This document shows positions 19,788 to 28,485 of a stretch of 64,000 nucleotides of DNA, piece after piece. Where the stretch lies: contig CAJTNR010000002.1 in the NCBI GenBank assembly GCA_910577635.1, positions 1-64,000 of the forward strand, read 5' to 3'. Numbering within the stretch: the stretch's first letter is position 1; each line of letters opens with the position of its first letter. This stretch comes from an uncultured Vampirovibrio sp. (GTDB lineage: Bacteria > Cyanobacteriota > Vampirovibrionia > Gastranaerophilales > Gastranaerophilaceae). The position numbers and the translations under genes were made by a program. The notes under the pieces were generated by a model. It saw only the letters and a program-made list of their open reading frames with translations, was not told the DNA's origin and did not search any database.

Positions 19788-20908
19788 TTTTCAACTGCCT
19801 TATTAATTTGCTTAACAATCTCAATTGATGCATTCAGCTTCGCTCTTTTATAAGCATTGTAGGATAAATCCGACAATAGTTTTTTATCATTCATTAAACT
19901 ATCAACTGCTTCAAATAGAGTTTCGCTATTGCAGTCTTTATCTTCAATCATAATAGCAGCATGGTTTTCAACAAAATTCATTGCATTTTTCTTTTGATGA
20001 TCACAGCTTGCATAAGGATAAGGAATGAGAATTGAAGGCAGAGAAGAAGCACAAATTTCAGACAAACTCAAAGACCCTGCCCTTGAAACAACTAAATCAC
20101 TTGATAATAAAGCTAAGTACATTTTCTCAATAAAAGGCTGTAAAACAAGATTATCAGGCAAAACCTGAAACTCTTCAAGAATTTTTTTTGTTACTTCATC
20201 GAAATTTTTCTTGCCGGTCTGCCAGATAATTTCAATGTTTTCTTTATTTGCATATTCCTTAAGGATTTTAAATGATGAATTGTTTATAGTGCGAGCCCCT
20301 AAAGAACCTCCCATTATTAGAATTGTGAATGCATCTTTTAAGGATAGCTCTTCTCTTGCTTGTTTTTTTGAGATATTCATAAACTCTTGTCTTACAGGAT
20401 TGCCGTTTACAAAGACTCTATTTGTATTAAGGTACTTTTTTGCTTCATCAAAAGAAACTGAAACACTTTTTGCACTTTTTGAAAAAAACCTTGTAACAAT
20501 CCCTGGCTGAATATCTGAATCATGCAGTACATAAGGGATTCGAAGAATTAAAGCGCAAAATAAAATAGGGGCGCAAATATATCCTCCAGTTGCAAAAACA
20601 ACACTAGGCTGATACTTAAAAACATATTGAAGAGCCTTCAGGCAGGAAACAAAAAGCCCGAACATCCAGATAATAAACTTAAAAGTAAACTTGCGCGGCA
20701 TTCCTTTAGCGCTGTAGCTCAAAAAATTAAACCCGTATTTTTGCGCAATTTCATATTCAAGATTTTTTTTATTTCCAAGATAGAAAATATTTTTATTATC
20801 AACACCTTCTTTTTTAAGTTCGTTTATAATTGCTACAGCGGGATAGATATGCCCTCCTGTACCCCCTCCTGTTATAAAGTAAACTTTTTCTTTTTTATTG
20901 TTGAACAT
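19784..20908 (-). CDS. murG: UDP-GlcNAc:lipid I N-acetylglucosaminyltransferase MurG
   Basis: Makes lipid II at the inner face of the cytoplasmic membrane. The 374-residue GT28-family protein has TGGGTGGHIYPAVAI at the N-terminus (second Gly-rich loop in GGSLGARTIN about residue 195), ATGGYICAP, and SRAGSLSLSEI with the donor-binding acidic residue. SD AAAGGA. It overlaps the 3' end of ftsW by 14 bp and folC by 4 bp. Confidence 0.95.
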   Translation of the reverse strand: MFNNKKEKVYFITGGGTGGHIYPAVAIINELKKEGVDNKNIFYLGNKKNLEYEIAQKYGFNFLSYSAKGMPRKFTFKFIIWMFGLFVSCLKALQYVFKYQPSVVFATGGYICAPILFCALILRIPYVLHDSDIQPGIVTRFFSKSAKSVSVSFDEAKKYLNTNRVFVNGNPVRQEFMNISKKQAREELSLKDAFTILIMGGSLGARTINNSSFKILKEYANKENIEIIWQTGKKNFDEVTKKILEEFQVLPDNLVLQPFIEKMYLALLSSDLVVSRAGSLSLSEICASSLPSILIPYPYASCDHQKKNAMNFVENHAAIMIEDKDCNSETLFEAVDSLMNDKKLLSDLSYNAYKRAKLNASIEIVKQINKAVEK

Positions 20909-22046
20909 AATGAACTATCCTTTGAACTCGTTTTTTAGATATATTAATTAAAACACCAATCATACATAAAGAAACAAATAAACTTGACCCCCCGTAACTT
21001 ACAAAAGGAAGAGGAATCCCTGTAGCAGGAACAAAAGAACTTGCTACAGACATATTGGTAAAAGCTTGAAAACAGATTGAAAAAGTAATTCCAACAGCTA
21101 AAATTTTTCCAAACATATCAGGACATTTTTTAGCAATTATAAAACCTCTGTGCAAAAATATTCCAAATAAACAAATTAAGAAAAAACACCCCAAAAAACC
21201 AAACTCTTCGCCTATTATTGCAAAGATAAAATCTGTATGTCCTTCAGGGAGCCAGGAAAGTTTTTGTTTGGAGTTTCCAAAACCAACTCCAAAAAACCCG
21301 CCTGAGGAAAACGCAACCATTGATTGAATAATATTATACCCTGCTCCAAGAGCGTCTGAAAAAGGATTCCACCAGACTTTAATACGTTGCAGCTGATAAC
21401 CCCTTATTGTTGTTGCAACAACAAGAGCGCCAAAACCAAAGGCGCCTGAAATAATCTTGGTTGAACCGCCAGCAACATAATACATTGCAAGGGTTGTAGT
21501 AAGAAGAAGTATTATCATTGATAAGTTAGGCTGAGCATATATTAAAAGAAGCATTAGAGAAAAAATTAAATAAAAAGGATACTTCCTTGAATCAAATATC
21601 TTGCAATCACGGGAAAATAAAGTTGCAAAGTAAAGAACCAAAGCAGGTTTTGCCATTTCAGAAGGCTGAAACTGCAAAGGACCAATAACTAACCAGCGTT
21701 TTGCTTCATTAACAGTAATTCCTAAAGGCGAAAACTTAACCAAAGCAAGGGTTGTAAGGACGAATAAAGCTAAAAATCCCGAGAAAGGTTTTAGTTTTCT
21801 ATAGTCAAATCTTGAAAAAAACCACGCGCCGGCTATTCCTCCAACAAGCCAGATCAACTGTTTTAAGGTAAAAGAAAAAGGATTATCTCCATTGCTTATT
21901 GCTTTAGGAGCAGAAGCAGAGAAAACAGCCATGATTCCAAATACAACTATAAAAACTACAAGAACAATTAAGATATTGTCAGCTGGTGTTCTTGTATATG
22001 TTGTATTGGTCCTTGTTTCAAATGATTTATTTCTTTGATAGTACAT
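20895..22046 (-). CDS. ftsW: SEDS-family lipid II polymerase FtsW
   Basis: The 383-residue protein has about ten membrane helices and the SEDS hallmarks PLQFQPSEMAKPALV, WLPEGHTDFIFAIIGEEFG and PLPFVSYGGSSL. Neighbours indicate the divisome enzyme FtsW, not RodA. The frame is open upstream to 22094, but ATG 22046 gives a normal cytoplasmic N-terminus. It overlaps the murD stop by 20 bp; the SD is weak (TTAGAGAAT), consistent with coupling. Confidence 0.93.
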   Translation of the reverse strand: MYYQRNKSFETRTNTTYTRTPADNILIVLVVFIVVFGIMAVFSASAPKAISNGDNPFSFTLKQLIWLVGGIAGAWFFSRFDYRKLKPFSGFLALFVLTTLALVKFSPLGITVNEAKRWLVIGPLQFQPSEMAKPALVLYFATLFSRDCKIFDSRKYPFYLIFSLMLLLIYAQPNLSMIILLLTTTLAMYYVAGGSTKIISGAFGFGALVVATTIRGYQLQRIKVWWNPFSDALGAGYNIIQSMVAFSSGGFFGVGFGNSKQKLSWLPEGHTDFIFAIIGEEFGFLGCFFLICLFGIFLHRGFIIAKKCPDMFGKILAVGITFSICFQAFTNMSVASSFVPATGIPLPFVSYGGSSLFVSLCMIGVLINISKKRVQRIVHYVQQ

Positions 22047-23370
22047 ATTCTCTAAAAGCTTCTCCTCTTTTTTCATAGCTTTCAAACATATCAAAACTAG
22101 CGCAGGCAGGACTCAATAAAACTACATCCGGTTTATCTAGTGATGCAATATCAATAGCTTCTTCAAGAGTTTTAGAATTAACAGTATTCATATAGCCTTG
22201 TTCGAATAATTCATTCTTGAATCGATTCGTTGCTTCACCGATTAAAACCACTTTAGATATTCTTTCCTTAATTGCTTTAATAAACTCAGCTAATGTTGTT
22301 TTTTTATCTCTTCCTCCTGCAATTAATACAACTTTTTTGTTCTTAAATGAATTAATAGCAACAACGCTTGCTTCAGGGTTAGTTGCTTTTGAATCATTAT
22401 AATAATCAGTTTTGTCAATCGTTCTTATAAACTCTAACCTATGTTCAATTGCCTTAAAGGTTATAAGTGCTTCTTTAATAGCAGAATTATCAAGTTTTAG
22501 TATTTTTGCTGCAATAATTGATGCCATCACATTTTGAAGATTGTGCGGACCAACAATTTGTAAATCATTAATATCAACAATTTCTTCATTTTCGAAAAAT
22601 ATCTTATTGTTTTTTACATAAGCACAATTTTTTTGATTAAGCCCACTTAAAGAAAAGAAACAAACATTGCCTTTAGTTTTTTGGGCTAATGCTCTTAGTC
22701 TGTTATCATCATAATTAAGAATAGCATAATCTGAACTATCAAGGTTATAAAAAGGTTTTGCCTTGGATTCAAAATACTCATCAAGGGTTTTATGCCAGAG
22801 AATATGGTCAGGAGTAAGGTTGCAAAAAACTGCAATCTTGGGTTTTAAGCTATTGGAATAATAAAGTTGAAAAGAACTTGCCTCAACTACATAGTAATCA
22901 GGATTATCATTAATATATTCCAATGGACTGACTCCAATATTGCCGCAACAGGGAGCATTGAATTTTTTTGATAGAATATGGCTGATTAAAGCAGTAGTTG
23001 TAGTTTTTCCATTTGTTCCCGTTATTACAACCATTTTTTCATTATTATTAAAAGAAGTAAACTCAATATCTGAAAAATATTTGATATTTTCTTCTTTAAG
23101 TTTTGCAATTATAGCTGAATCAGGAGGAATTGAGGGGCTTAGAATGCAAAAACTGCTTCCTTTGATAAAATCATCGCTATGAGAGCCAAATTCAATTTTT
23201 ACTCCTTTTTTTTCAAGTTCTTTAATTATAGAATCATCTTTTTCTTTTTTTTCATTGTACTCTGAAATATAAACCCTGCATTCCTTGCTAAGAAAGTAAT
23301 TAGCAGCACTAATGCCTGTTTTTGAGAATCCTAAGATTAATACTTTTTTGTTTTGCAATTCTTTTTCCAT
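22027..23370 (-). CDS. murD: UDP-MurNAc-L-alanine:D-glutamate ligase MurD
   Basis: Adds D-Glu to UDP-MurNAc-L-Ala. The 447-residue protein has the N-terminal Rossmann-like UDP-binding domain (VLILGFSKTGIS), ATP loop VITGTNGKTTTTALI near residue 115, ASSFQL, HRLE and YNDSKATNPEA, with a C-terminal ligand domain (AGGRDKK). It begins 3 nt after mraY with AGGG as a modest SD. Confidence 0.96.
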   Translation of the reverse strand: MEKELQNKKVLILGFSKTGISAANYFLSKECRVYISEYNEKKEKDDSIIKELEKKGVKIEFGSHSDDFIKGSSFCILSPSIPPDSAIIAKLKEENIKYFSDIEFTSFNNNEKMVVITGTNGKTTTTALISHILSKKFNAPCCGNIGVSPLEYINDNPDYYVVEASSFQLYYSNSLKPKIAVFCNLTPDHILWHKTLDEYFESKAKPFYNLDSSDYAILNYDDNRLRALAQKTKGNVCFFSLSGLNQKNCAYVKNNKIFFENEEIVDINDLQIVGPHNLQNVMASIIAAKILKLDNSAIKEALITFKAIEHRLEFIRTIDKTDYYNDSKATNPEASVVAINSFKNKKVVLIAGGRDKKTTLAEFIKAIKERISKVVLIGEATNRFKNELFEQGYMNTVNSKTLEEAIDIASLDKPDVVLLSPACASFDMFESYEKRGEAFREYVLSKK

Positions 23371-23373
23371 TTT

Positions 23374-24342
23374 TTACCCTAACCTAAAATAATAATATAA
23401 TCCCACAGCAGCACTTGAAAAGATTAGAGTTATTAAAGTGAACACTATAACAATTTTGTTTTCACTCCAGCCTGAAAGTTCAAAATGGTGGTGAATAGGG
23501 CTCATTTTAAAAACTCTTTTAGCAAATAATTTAAAACTTGTAACCTGAATCATAACAGATAGTGTTTCAAGAATAAAAACAACAGCTATAGGAACCAGGT
23601 ATAGTTCAAATTTCCCCATTATTGATATTGTAGCCAATAATCCTCCGAGTGCAAGGCTTCCTGTGTCACCCATAAAGATTTTAGCAGGTTTTTTGTTATA
23701 ATACAAAAACCCAAGACAAGCAAAACTTGCGCTTATTGAAATTATTGCCAAACCAAGATTGTCGTTAAAATAACAAATTATAGCACAAGCAAGAAACGCA
23801 ATTACACTTGAACTTGCAGCAAGCCCGTCTAAACCATCCGTTAAGTTAAGCGCATTGGAGGCTCCTACCATCATAAAGACTACAAAAACAGGGTAGAACC
23901 AACCGAGATCAAAGTGGAAATTGAGAAAAGAAACTTGTGTTTGATTGGAAAAAATTATATAAAAAGCAGGCAGCATTGCAACTGCAATCTGCAAAAGCAT
24001 TTTAGCTCTTGCTGATAAGCCAAGGTTTTGCTGCGCTTTAACTTTTTTAATATCATCTTCAAAACCTGTAAAGGTGTAGAAAATTAAAGTCATAAGAACA
24101 ATTAGTGCGCTGGTTGAAACTTTCTGAGCCATAAAAAGAGCAATTAAAGATGCAATTATTATTGAAAGCACTATAAAAACACCTCCCATTGTAGGTGTTT
24201 TTTCTTTACAAGCATGCATTTTTGCCACTTCTTCTCTCAAATACTGAGAACAAGCTTTTTTCTTCATAAAATCGATATAAGGAATACCGAATAACAAACA
24301 AAGAACAAGGGCAATCAACCCGGCTACACTAATCATTATCAT
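23374..24342 (-). CDS. mraY: Phospho-MurNAc-pentapeptide transferase MraY
   Basis: Transfers phospho-MurNAc-pentapeptide to undecaprenyl phosphate, giving lipid I. The 322-residue integral membrane protein has about ten helices, with KKACSQYLREE..HACKEKTPTMGG, FEDDIKKVK (catalytic Asp pair), NLTDGLDGLA, GDTGSLALGG and the signature MSPIHHHFEL. Start at ATG 24342 (not TTG 24360) because GGTGG lies 7 nt upstream. It begins inside the murF 3' end. Confidence 0.95.
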   Translation of the reverse strand: MIMISVAGLIALVLCLLFGIPYIDFMKKKACSQYLREEVAKMHACKEKTPTMGGVFIVLSIIIASLIALFMAQKVSTSALIVLMTLIFYTFTGFEDDIKKVKAQQNLGLSARAKMLLQIAVAMLPAFYIIFSNQTQVSFLNFHFDLGWFYPVFVVFMMVGASNALNLTDGLDGLAASSSVIAFLACAIICYFNDNLGLAIISISASFACLGFLYYNKKPAKIFMGDTGSLALGGLLATISIMGKFELYLVPIAVVFILETLSVMIQVTSFKLFAKRVFKMSPIHHHFELSGWSENKIVIVFTLITLIFSSAAVGLYYYFRLG

Positions 24343-25666
24343 AATTTTCCACCATTTCAATTATTTGTTCAAACTTCATTGACCTTGAGGCTTTAAGAAG
24401 TATTGTTGTGCCTTTGGGAACATTATCTGCAATATATTGAGCACAACTTTCATTATTCTCAAATTCAATACTTTCTAATGTCGCATTCCTTGCAATATGA
24501 CGGGCTAAAACGCCTACTGTAAGAAGTTTTATGCCTTTATAAGAAGATAAAAACTCCCCTATTTGTTTATGATAGAGAATTTTATCTTTTCCTAATTCTC
24601 CCATGTCCCCTAAAACCAACAATACCGGCTTTTTATAGACTGACAAAAAAGTCTTAATAACTGCACTCATTGATTCAGGGTTTGCGTTATAACTATCATT
24701 AATAAAAGTTAAACCTTTAACAGTGGTCTTTTCCCAGCGTTTTTCAATTGGTTTATAGTCCAACAGCCCCTTTTTAATGTTTTCAATACTAACTCCTTTA
24801 TAAAGCGCTGCTTCAATTACTAAAAGCGCATTGGAGATATTGTATTCCCCGGGTTGAGTTATTCTATATGTTTCTTTTTTATAGTCAAATTTTGTTATAT
24901 CAACATTTGTTTCAATATTGGCAGCATTATTTAATGAAGTAAATATCTTTTTACCTTGATAATTAATATTATTCTTAATTCTATCGCAGTCAACACCTAT
25001 AAAAAGCCCGTCTTTTTTTAAATTAGATACAATTTCACATTTTGCTCTTGCAATATTTTCAAGCGTCCCTAACCGCTCCAAGTGGGCTGAGCCTACAGAT
25101 GAAATTATTCCTATATCAGGATTGGAATAATTAGACAAAAGTTCAATTTCACCAAGATTTCTCATGCCCATTTCAACAATTAAAACTTGAGTATCATTTG
25201 CCATGGTAAACATTGTTTCACATAGACCAATTTCATTATTGTGATTCAACAGAGTCTTATGGGTTTTGTATTGGGTTTGAAAAACACTGCTTAACATCTC
25301 TTTTGTTGTAGTTTTTCCGCAAGAACCCGTGATTGCTATAACAAAAGGGTTTATTTTATTTCTTATATACTGCGCAAGTTTTAAATAAGCAATTAAAGAA
25401 TTTTTAACATACAATACAAAAGAAGCTTTCTTGTTAATCTTAAACTTATCCTGGGTAAAGTATCCAAGAGCGCCTTGTTCTAATGCTTTATCAATAAAAT
25501 TGTGCCCGTCGAAATTTTCCCCTCTTAAAGGAAGATAGACATCAAGCGGTTTTAGTTTTCTTGTGTCGGTTGAAATTTCAAAAAGAGTATCATTATTATA
25601 CGACTCGTTTTTGTATAGTACTTCACAATTCAAACAGTTAACAATTTCATCTAAGTTAAAAAGCAA
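24329..25666 (-). CDS. murF: UDP-MurNAc-tripeptide:D-Ala-D-Ala ligase MurF
   Basis: The 445-residue Mur ligase has an N-terminal UDP-binding domain (STDTRKL, LRGENFDGHNFI), the ATP loop AITGSCGKTTTKEML near residue 111, VEMGMRNLGEI and NDSYNANPESM. It heads the minus-strand peptidoglycan run. The start is TTG 25666, with SD AGGAG 6 nt upstream. murE, murC, murB and ddl are not in the window. Confidence 0.94.
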   Translation of the reverse strand: MLFNLDEIVNCLNCEVLYKNESYNNDTLFEISTDTRKLKPLDVYLPLRGENFDGHNFIDKALEQGALGYFTQDKFKINKKASFVLYVKNSLIAYLKLAQYIRNKINPFVIAITGSCGKTTTKEMLSSVFQTQYKTHKTLLNHNNEIGLCETMFTMANDTQVLIVEMGMRNLGEIELLSNYSNPDIGIISSVGSAHLERLGTLENIARAKCEIVSNLKKDGLFIGVDCDRIKNNINYQGKKIFTSLNNAANIETNVDITKFDYKKETYRITQPGEYNISNALLVIEAALYKGVSIENIKKGLLDYKPIEKRWEKTTVKGLTFINDSYNANPESMSAVIKTFLSVYKKPVLLVLGDMGELGKDKILYHKQIGEFLSSYKGIKLLTVGVLARHIARNATLESIEFENNESCAQYIADNVPKGTTILLKASRSMKFEQIIEMVENYDND

Positions 25667-25753
25667 GGTTTTCTCCTAAAGAAAATTTCTTATAGTACAA
25701 TTTTATATCAAAAAATACTTTCAACAAGTTAAGTTTTATTATAAAATAAAACT

Positions 25754-27148
25754 ATGATAAAAATTGCATTAATTCCTATTGATAACCGCCCTATCTGCTA
25801 TGATTTAGCTTTTGATATTCTATCAATGGATAAAGATATTAAACTTTTTGCTCCGGATTTATCTATCTTAGGAGGATTAACAACTAAAACAGATAGTGAA
25901 AAACTATTATCCTTTATTGATTCGCTTAGTAATATTGATTACTTTATAGTCTCTCTTGATACCCTTGCCTGGGGCGGATTAGTTGCATCAAGAAGGTGCG
26001 AGGACAGCTATAGTACAGCTAAAGATAGGATTGACAAATTCTTAACAACAATTTCAAAAAAAGCAGAAAAAATCCTTGCTTTTTCTTCTATCATGCGAAT
26101 TTCAAATAACAACATCAACGAAGAAGAAAAACCTTACTGGGATAAGTGGGGAAAAAGGATTTTTGATTGGTCATATTATCTTGATAAATCAAATAGAGAA
26201 CAAATTGAAAACTGTGTTATTAATAAAATTCCCGATTATATTCTTGATGATTATTTAAATACAAGAAAAAGAAACTTTGAAATTAACAAATACTATTTAT
26301 CTTTAGCAAAACAAGGGTTTTTTGATACTTTAGTCTTTTCGAAAGACGATTGTGCGCAATTCGGACTCAATGTAGCTGAAGCAAGAGAACTTGATGCAAT
26401 TATTAAAAAAGAAAAAATTAAAAATGCAAAAATTAAAACCGGGGCGGATGAAATCCCTCTAAGTTTACTTGCAAGAGCTCTTGGGGGTGAAATTAAAATC
26501 AACCCTATATTTACAATTCCTGAATCGAAAGATCTAGTCTCTAAATATGAAGATATTTCAATTTTTGATTGTGCAAAAGGACAAATTGAACTTGCGGCTT
26601 GCACAATTGATAATGAAAACCCGGATTTAAACTTAATTGTTAATAACTTTGAAAAAACCCAAGGGGATCTGGTTTTAGGTGATATTATCAATAAAAACAA
26701 TAAAAAAATCAATTACAAAAAACCATACTGCATTGCAGATGTGAACAACGCAAACGGAGCTGATCAAGGATTAATTGAAAACTTATTAAAAAACGACATT
26801 AAAGACTTTTTTGGCTATTGTGCTTATAATACAAGCGCAAATACCATAGGATGCGCCTTATTAGCAGCAAAAACCAAGTTTTTAGCGCTCAAAAAAGGAA
26901 CTTATAATGAAGATGCCTTTAAAAAGCTCCAGTTTATAAGGCTTTTAGACGACTGGGTTTATCAGGCAGTCTATCGAAAACAGGTAAGGGATAATAATCC
27001 CAATTTTCTTGAAACGCTTCAAAAAATCGAACCTCAATTAAACTACAAAGCAAAAATAATATCTGATTTTTTGAATTATTATCCTAAAAAAATCAGCTAT
27101 TCACTTCCCTGGGATAGGAGCTTTGAAATAAGGATTAAATTAAGTTAA
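25754..27148 (+). CDS. DUF4127 family protein
   Basis: The 464-residue cytosolic protein begins IALIPIDNRPICYD, the N-terminal block of the DUF4127 family, and continues with LGGLTTK, LAWGGLVASR and a central DDCAQFGLNVAEA..TGADEIPLSLLAR segment. Function is unknown. The fold context (GADE, DxANGADQ) suggests an enzyme, but no catalytic assignment is possible. No SD is seen. TAAAAT (25742-25747) ends 6 nt before the ATG, predicting transcription start exactly at the initiation codon. The 3' end overlaps coaE convergently by 14 bp. Confidence 0.75.
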   Translation: MIKIALIPIDNRPICYDLAFDILSMDKDIKLFAPDLSILGGLTTKTDSEKLLSFIDSLSNIDYFIVSLDTLAWGGLVASRRCEDSYSTAKDRIDKFLTTISKKAEKILAFSSIMRISNNNINEEEKPYWDKWGKRIFDWSYYLDKSNREQIENCVINKIPDYILDDYLNTRKRNFEINKYYLSLAKQGFFDTLVFSKDDCAQFGLNVAEARELDAIIKKEKIKNAKIKTGADEIPLSLLARALGGEIKINPIFTIPESKDLVSKYEDISIFDCAKGQIELAACTIDNENPDLNLIVNNFEKTQGDLVLGDIINKNNKKINYKKPYCIADVNNANGADQGLIENLLKNDIKDFFGYCAYNTSANTIGCALLAAKTKFLALKKGTYNEDAFKKLQFIRLLDDWVYQAVYRKQVRDNNPNFLETLQKIEPQLNYKAKIISDFLNYYPKKISYSLPWDRSFEIRIKLS

Positions 27149-27680
27149 GTTTTAATAGGATACTATCCAGTTTTTTAGATAATTCCTCAATTGATGAATT
27201 ATTTTCAATAATAAAATCTGCTTGGTTTTTTCCCTTATCAACCTGGCAATCCATTCTTTTTTTTGCCTGAGCTTCATTCAATCCGTTTCTTTGTTTTAGT
27301 CTTTCAAGTCTTAAGTTATAAGGAGCATCGACAAAAATTGTTTTATCAAATAGCCCTTCAAATTGTTCTTTATATAAAAGTGCTCCTGAAACAAAAACAG
27401 CAGGTGTTTTTTCGTGTTTTTTAAATAAATCGATAATATATTGTTTTAACTTGGGATAAATAATACCTTCAAGCTTTAAAAGTTTTTTTGAATCGTAAAA
27501 AACAATTGAAGCAATTTTTTTCTTATCAAAAGTTTCAAATTCCTCAAAAACTTTCTTAGAGTTTTTTAGAATAACATTTGAAACCTTATCTAAATCAACA
27601 ACCAAAAACCTTTTTTCCAGTAGTTTTTCAACCTCGCTTTTTCCTGAAGCAATTAAACCTTGAAGTGCAATTTTTATCAT
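27135..27680 (-). CDS. coaE: Dephospho-CoA kinase
   Basis: Phosphorylates dephospho-CoA, the last step of CoA synthesis. The protein is 181 residues. The P-loop is GLIASGKS (family usually GGIGSGKS), with VDLDKVS in place of the D-A-D block, VFVSGALLYK, and the LID region RLKQRNGLNEAQAKKRM. A conserved QADFIIEN segment near the C-terminus is typical. coaD (38788) supplies its substrate. Divergent from the Bax-inhibitor-like gene, with overlapping -10 regions. Confidence 0.92.
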   Translation of the reverse strand: MIKIALQGLIASGKSEVEKLLEKRFLVVDLDKVSNVILKNSKKVFEEFETFDKKKIASIVFYDSKKLLKLEGIIYPKLKQYIIDLFKKHEKTPAVFVSGALLYKEQFEGLFDKTIFVDAPYNLRLERLKQRNGLNEAQAKKRMDCQVDKGKNQADFIIENNSSIEELSKKLDSILLKLNLI

Positions 27681-27749
27681 TCAATATCTTTCTTTTCAAT
27701 TAATTATATAGTATAATTCAAATTGTAAGATTTTAAAAGGAGTAAGAAA

Positions 27750-28478
27750 GTGACTTCAAATCCGATGTTAAGAACAAACATAGCTGAAAATGTTATGCTG
27801 GATTCTAAACCAATGACAATAACAGGTGCTGTTAATAAAACTTTAATTCTTGTTGCAATTGTAGTTGCCTGCGCTTTTTTCACCTGGAATATATGCGCTC
27901 AGGGCTTTTTTGATAAAGCTATACTTCTTATGAAAGCAAGCGCAATTGCAGGTTTGATTCTAGCAATTATTACCTGTTTTAAACCAAAGGTTTCAAAAAT
28001 TACAGCTCCTGCTTATGCAGTTTGTGAAGGATTGTTAGTTGGAACAATAAGTTATTTATACAATTCCCTGTTTGATGGAATTGTTGTTAACGCGCTTGCC
28101 ATTACAATTCTAACTTTAGTTGTAATGCTTGTTTTGTACCAGCAAAAAATAATAAGCGCTACACCAATGTTTAAAAAAGTAATTTTTATATCAACCGCAG
28201 CTGTTGCAATTTTCTATCTTGTGGGTTTTATTGGAGCACTATTTGGTCATCCTATGACAATTTTTAACGGAGGTTTGGTTGGAATTGGTGTGAGTCTTGT
28301 AATTTGTGCTATTGCAGCATTTAACTTCATTATCGACTTTGATTTTATTGAACAGGGAGAATTGAACAATATTCCTGATTATTATGAATGGTACGGAGCT
28401 TTTGGTCTTTTAGTAACCCTTGTTTGGCTGTACTTAGAAATCTTAAGACTTCTTGCCCAGCTAAGCAGAAGAAGATAG
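27750..28478 (+). CDS. Bax inhibitor-1/YccA family membrane protein
   Basis: 242 residues with seven hydrophobic helices. The C-terminal part (FNFIIDFDFIEQG, with paired acidic residues, and YYEWYGAFGLLVTLVWLYLEILRLL) is characteristic of the YccA/BI-1 group, whose studied members are pH-sensitive calcium leak channels or FtsH modulators. The start is GTG with a strong SD (AAAAGGAG), and a TATAAT lies at 27712-27717. recJ follows after 7 nt, so they are likely cotranscribed. Confidence 0.88.
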   Translation: MTSNPMLRTNIAENVMLDSKPMTITGAVNKTLILVAIVVACAFFTWNICAQGFFDKAILLMKASAIAGLILAIITCFKPKVSKITAPAYAVCEGLLVGTISYLYNSLFDGIVVNALAITILTLVVMLVLYQQKIISATPMFKKVIFISTAAVAIFYLVGFIGALFGHPMTIFNGGLVGIGVSLVICAIAAFNFIIDFDFIEQGELNNIPDYYEWYGAFGLLVTLVWLYLEILRLLAQLSRRR

Positions 28479-28485
28479 TCTAATA

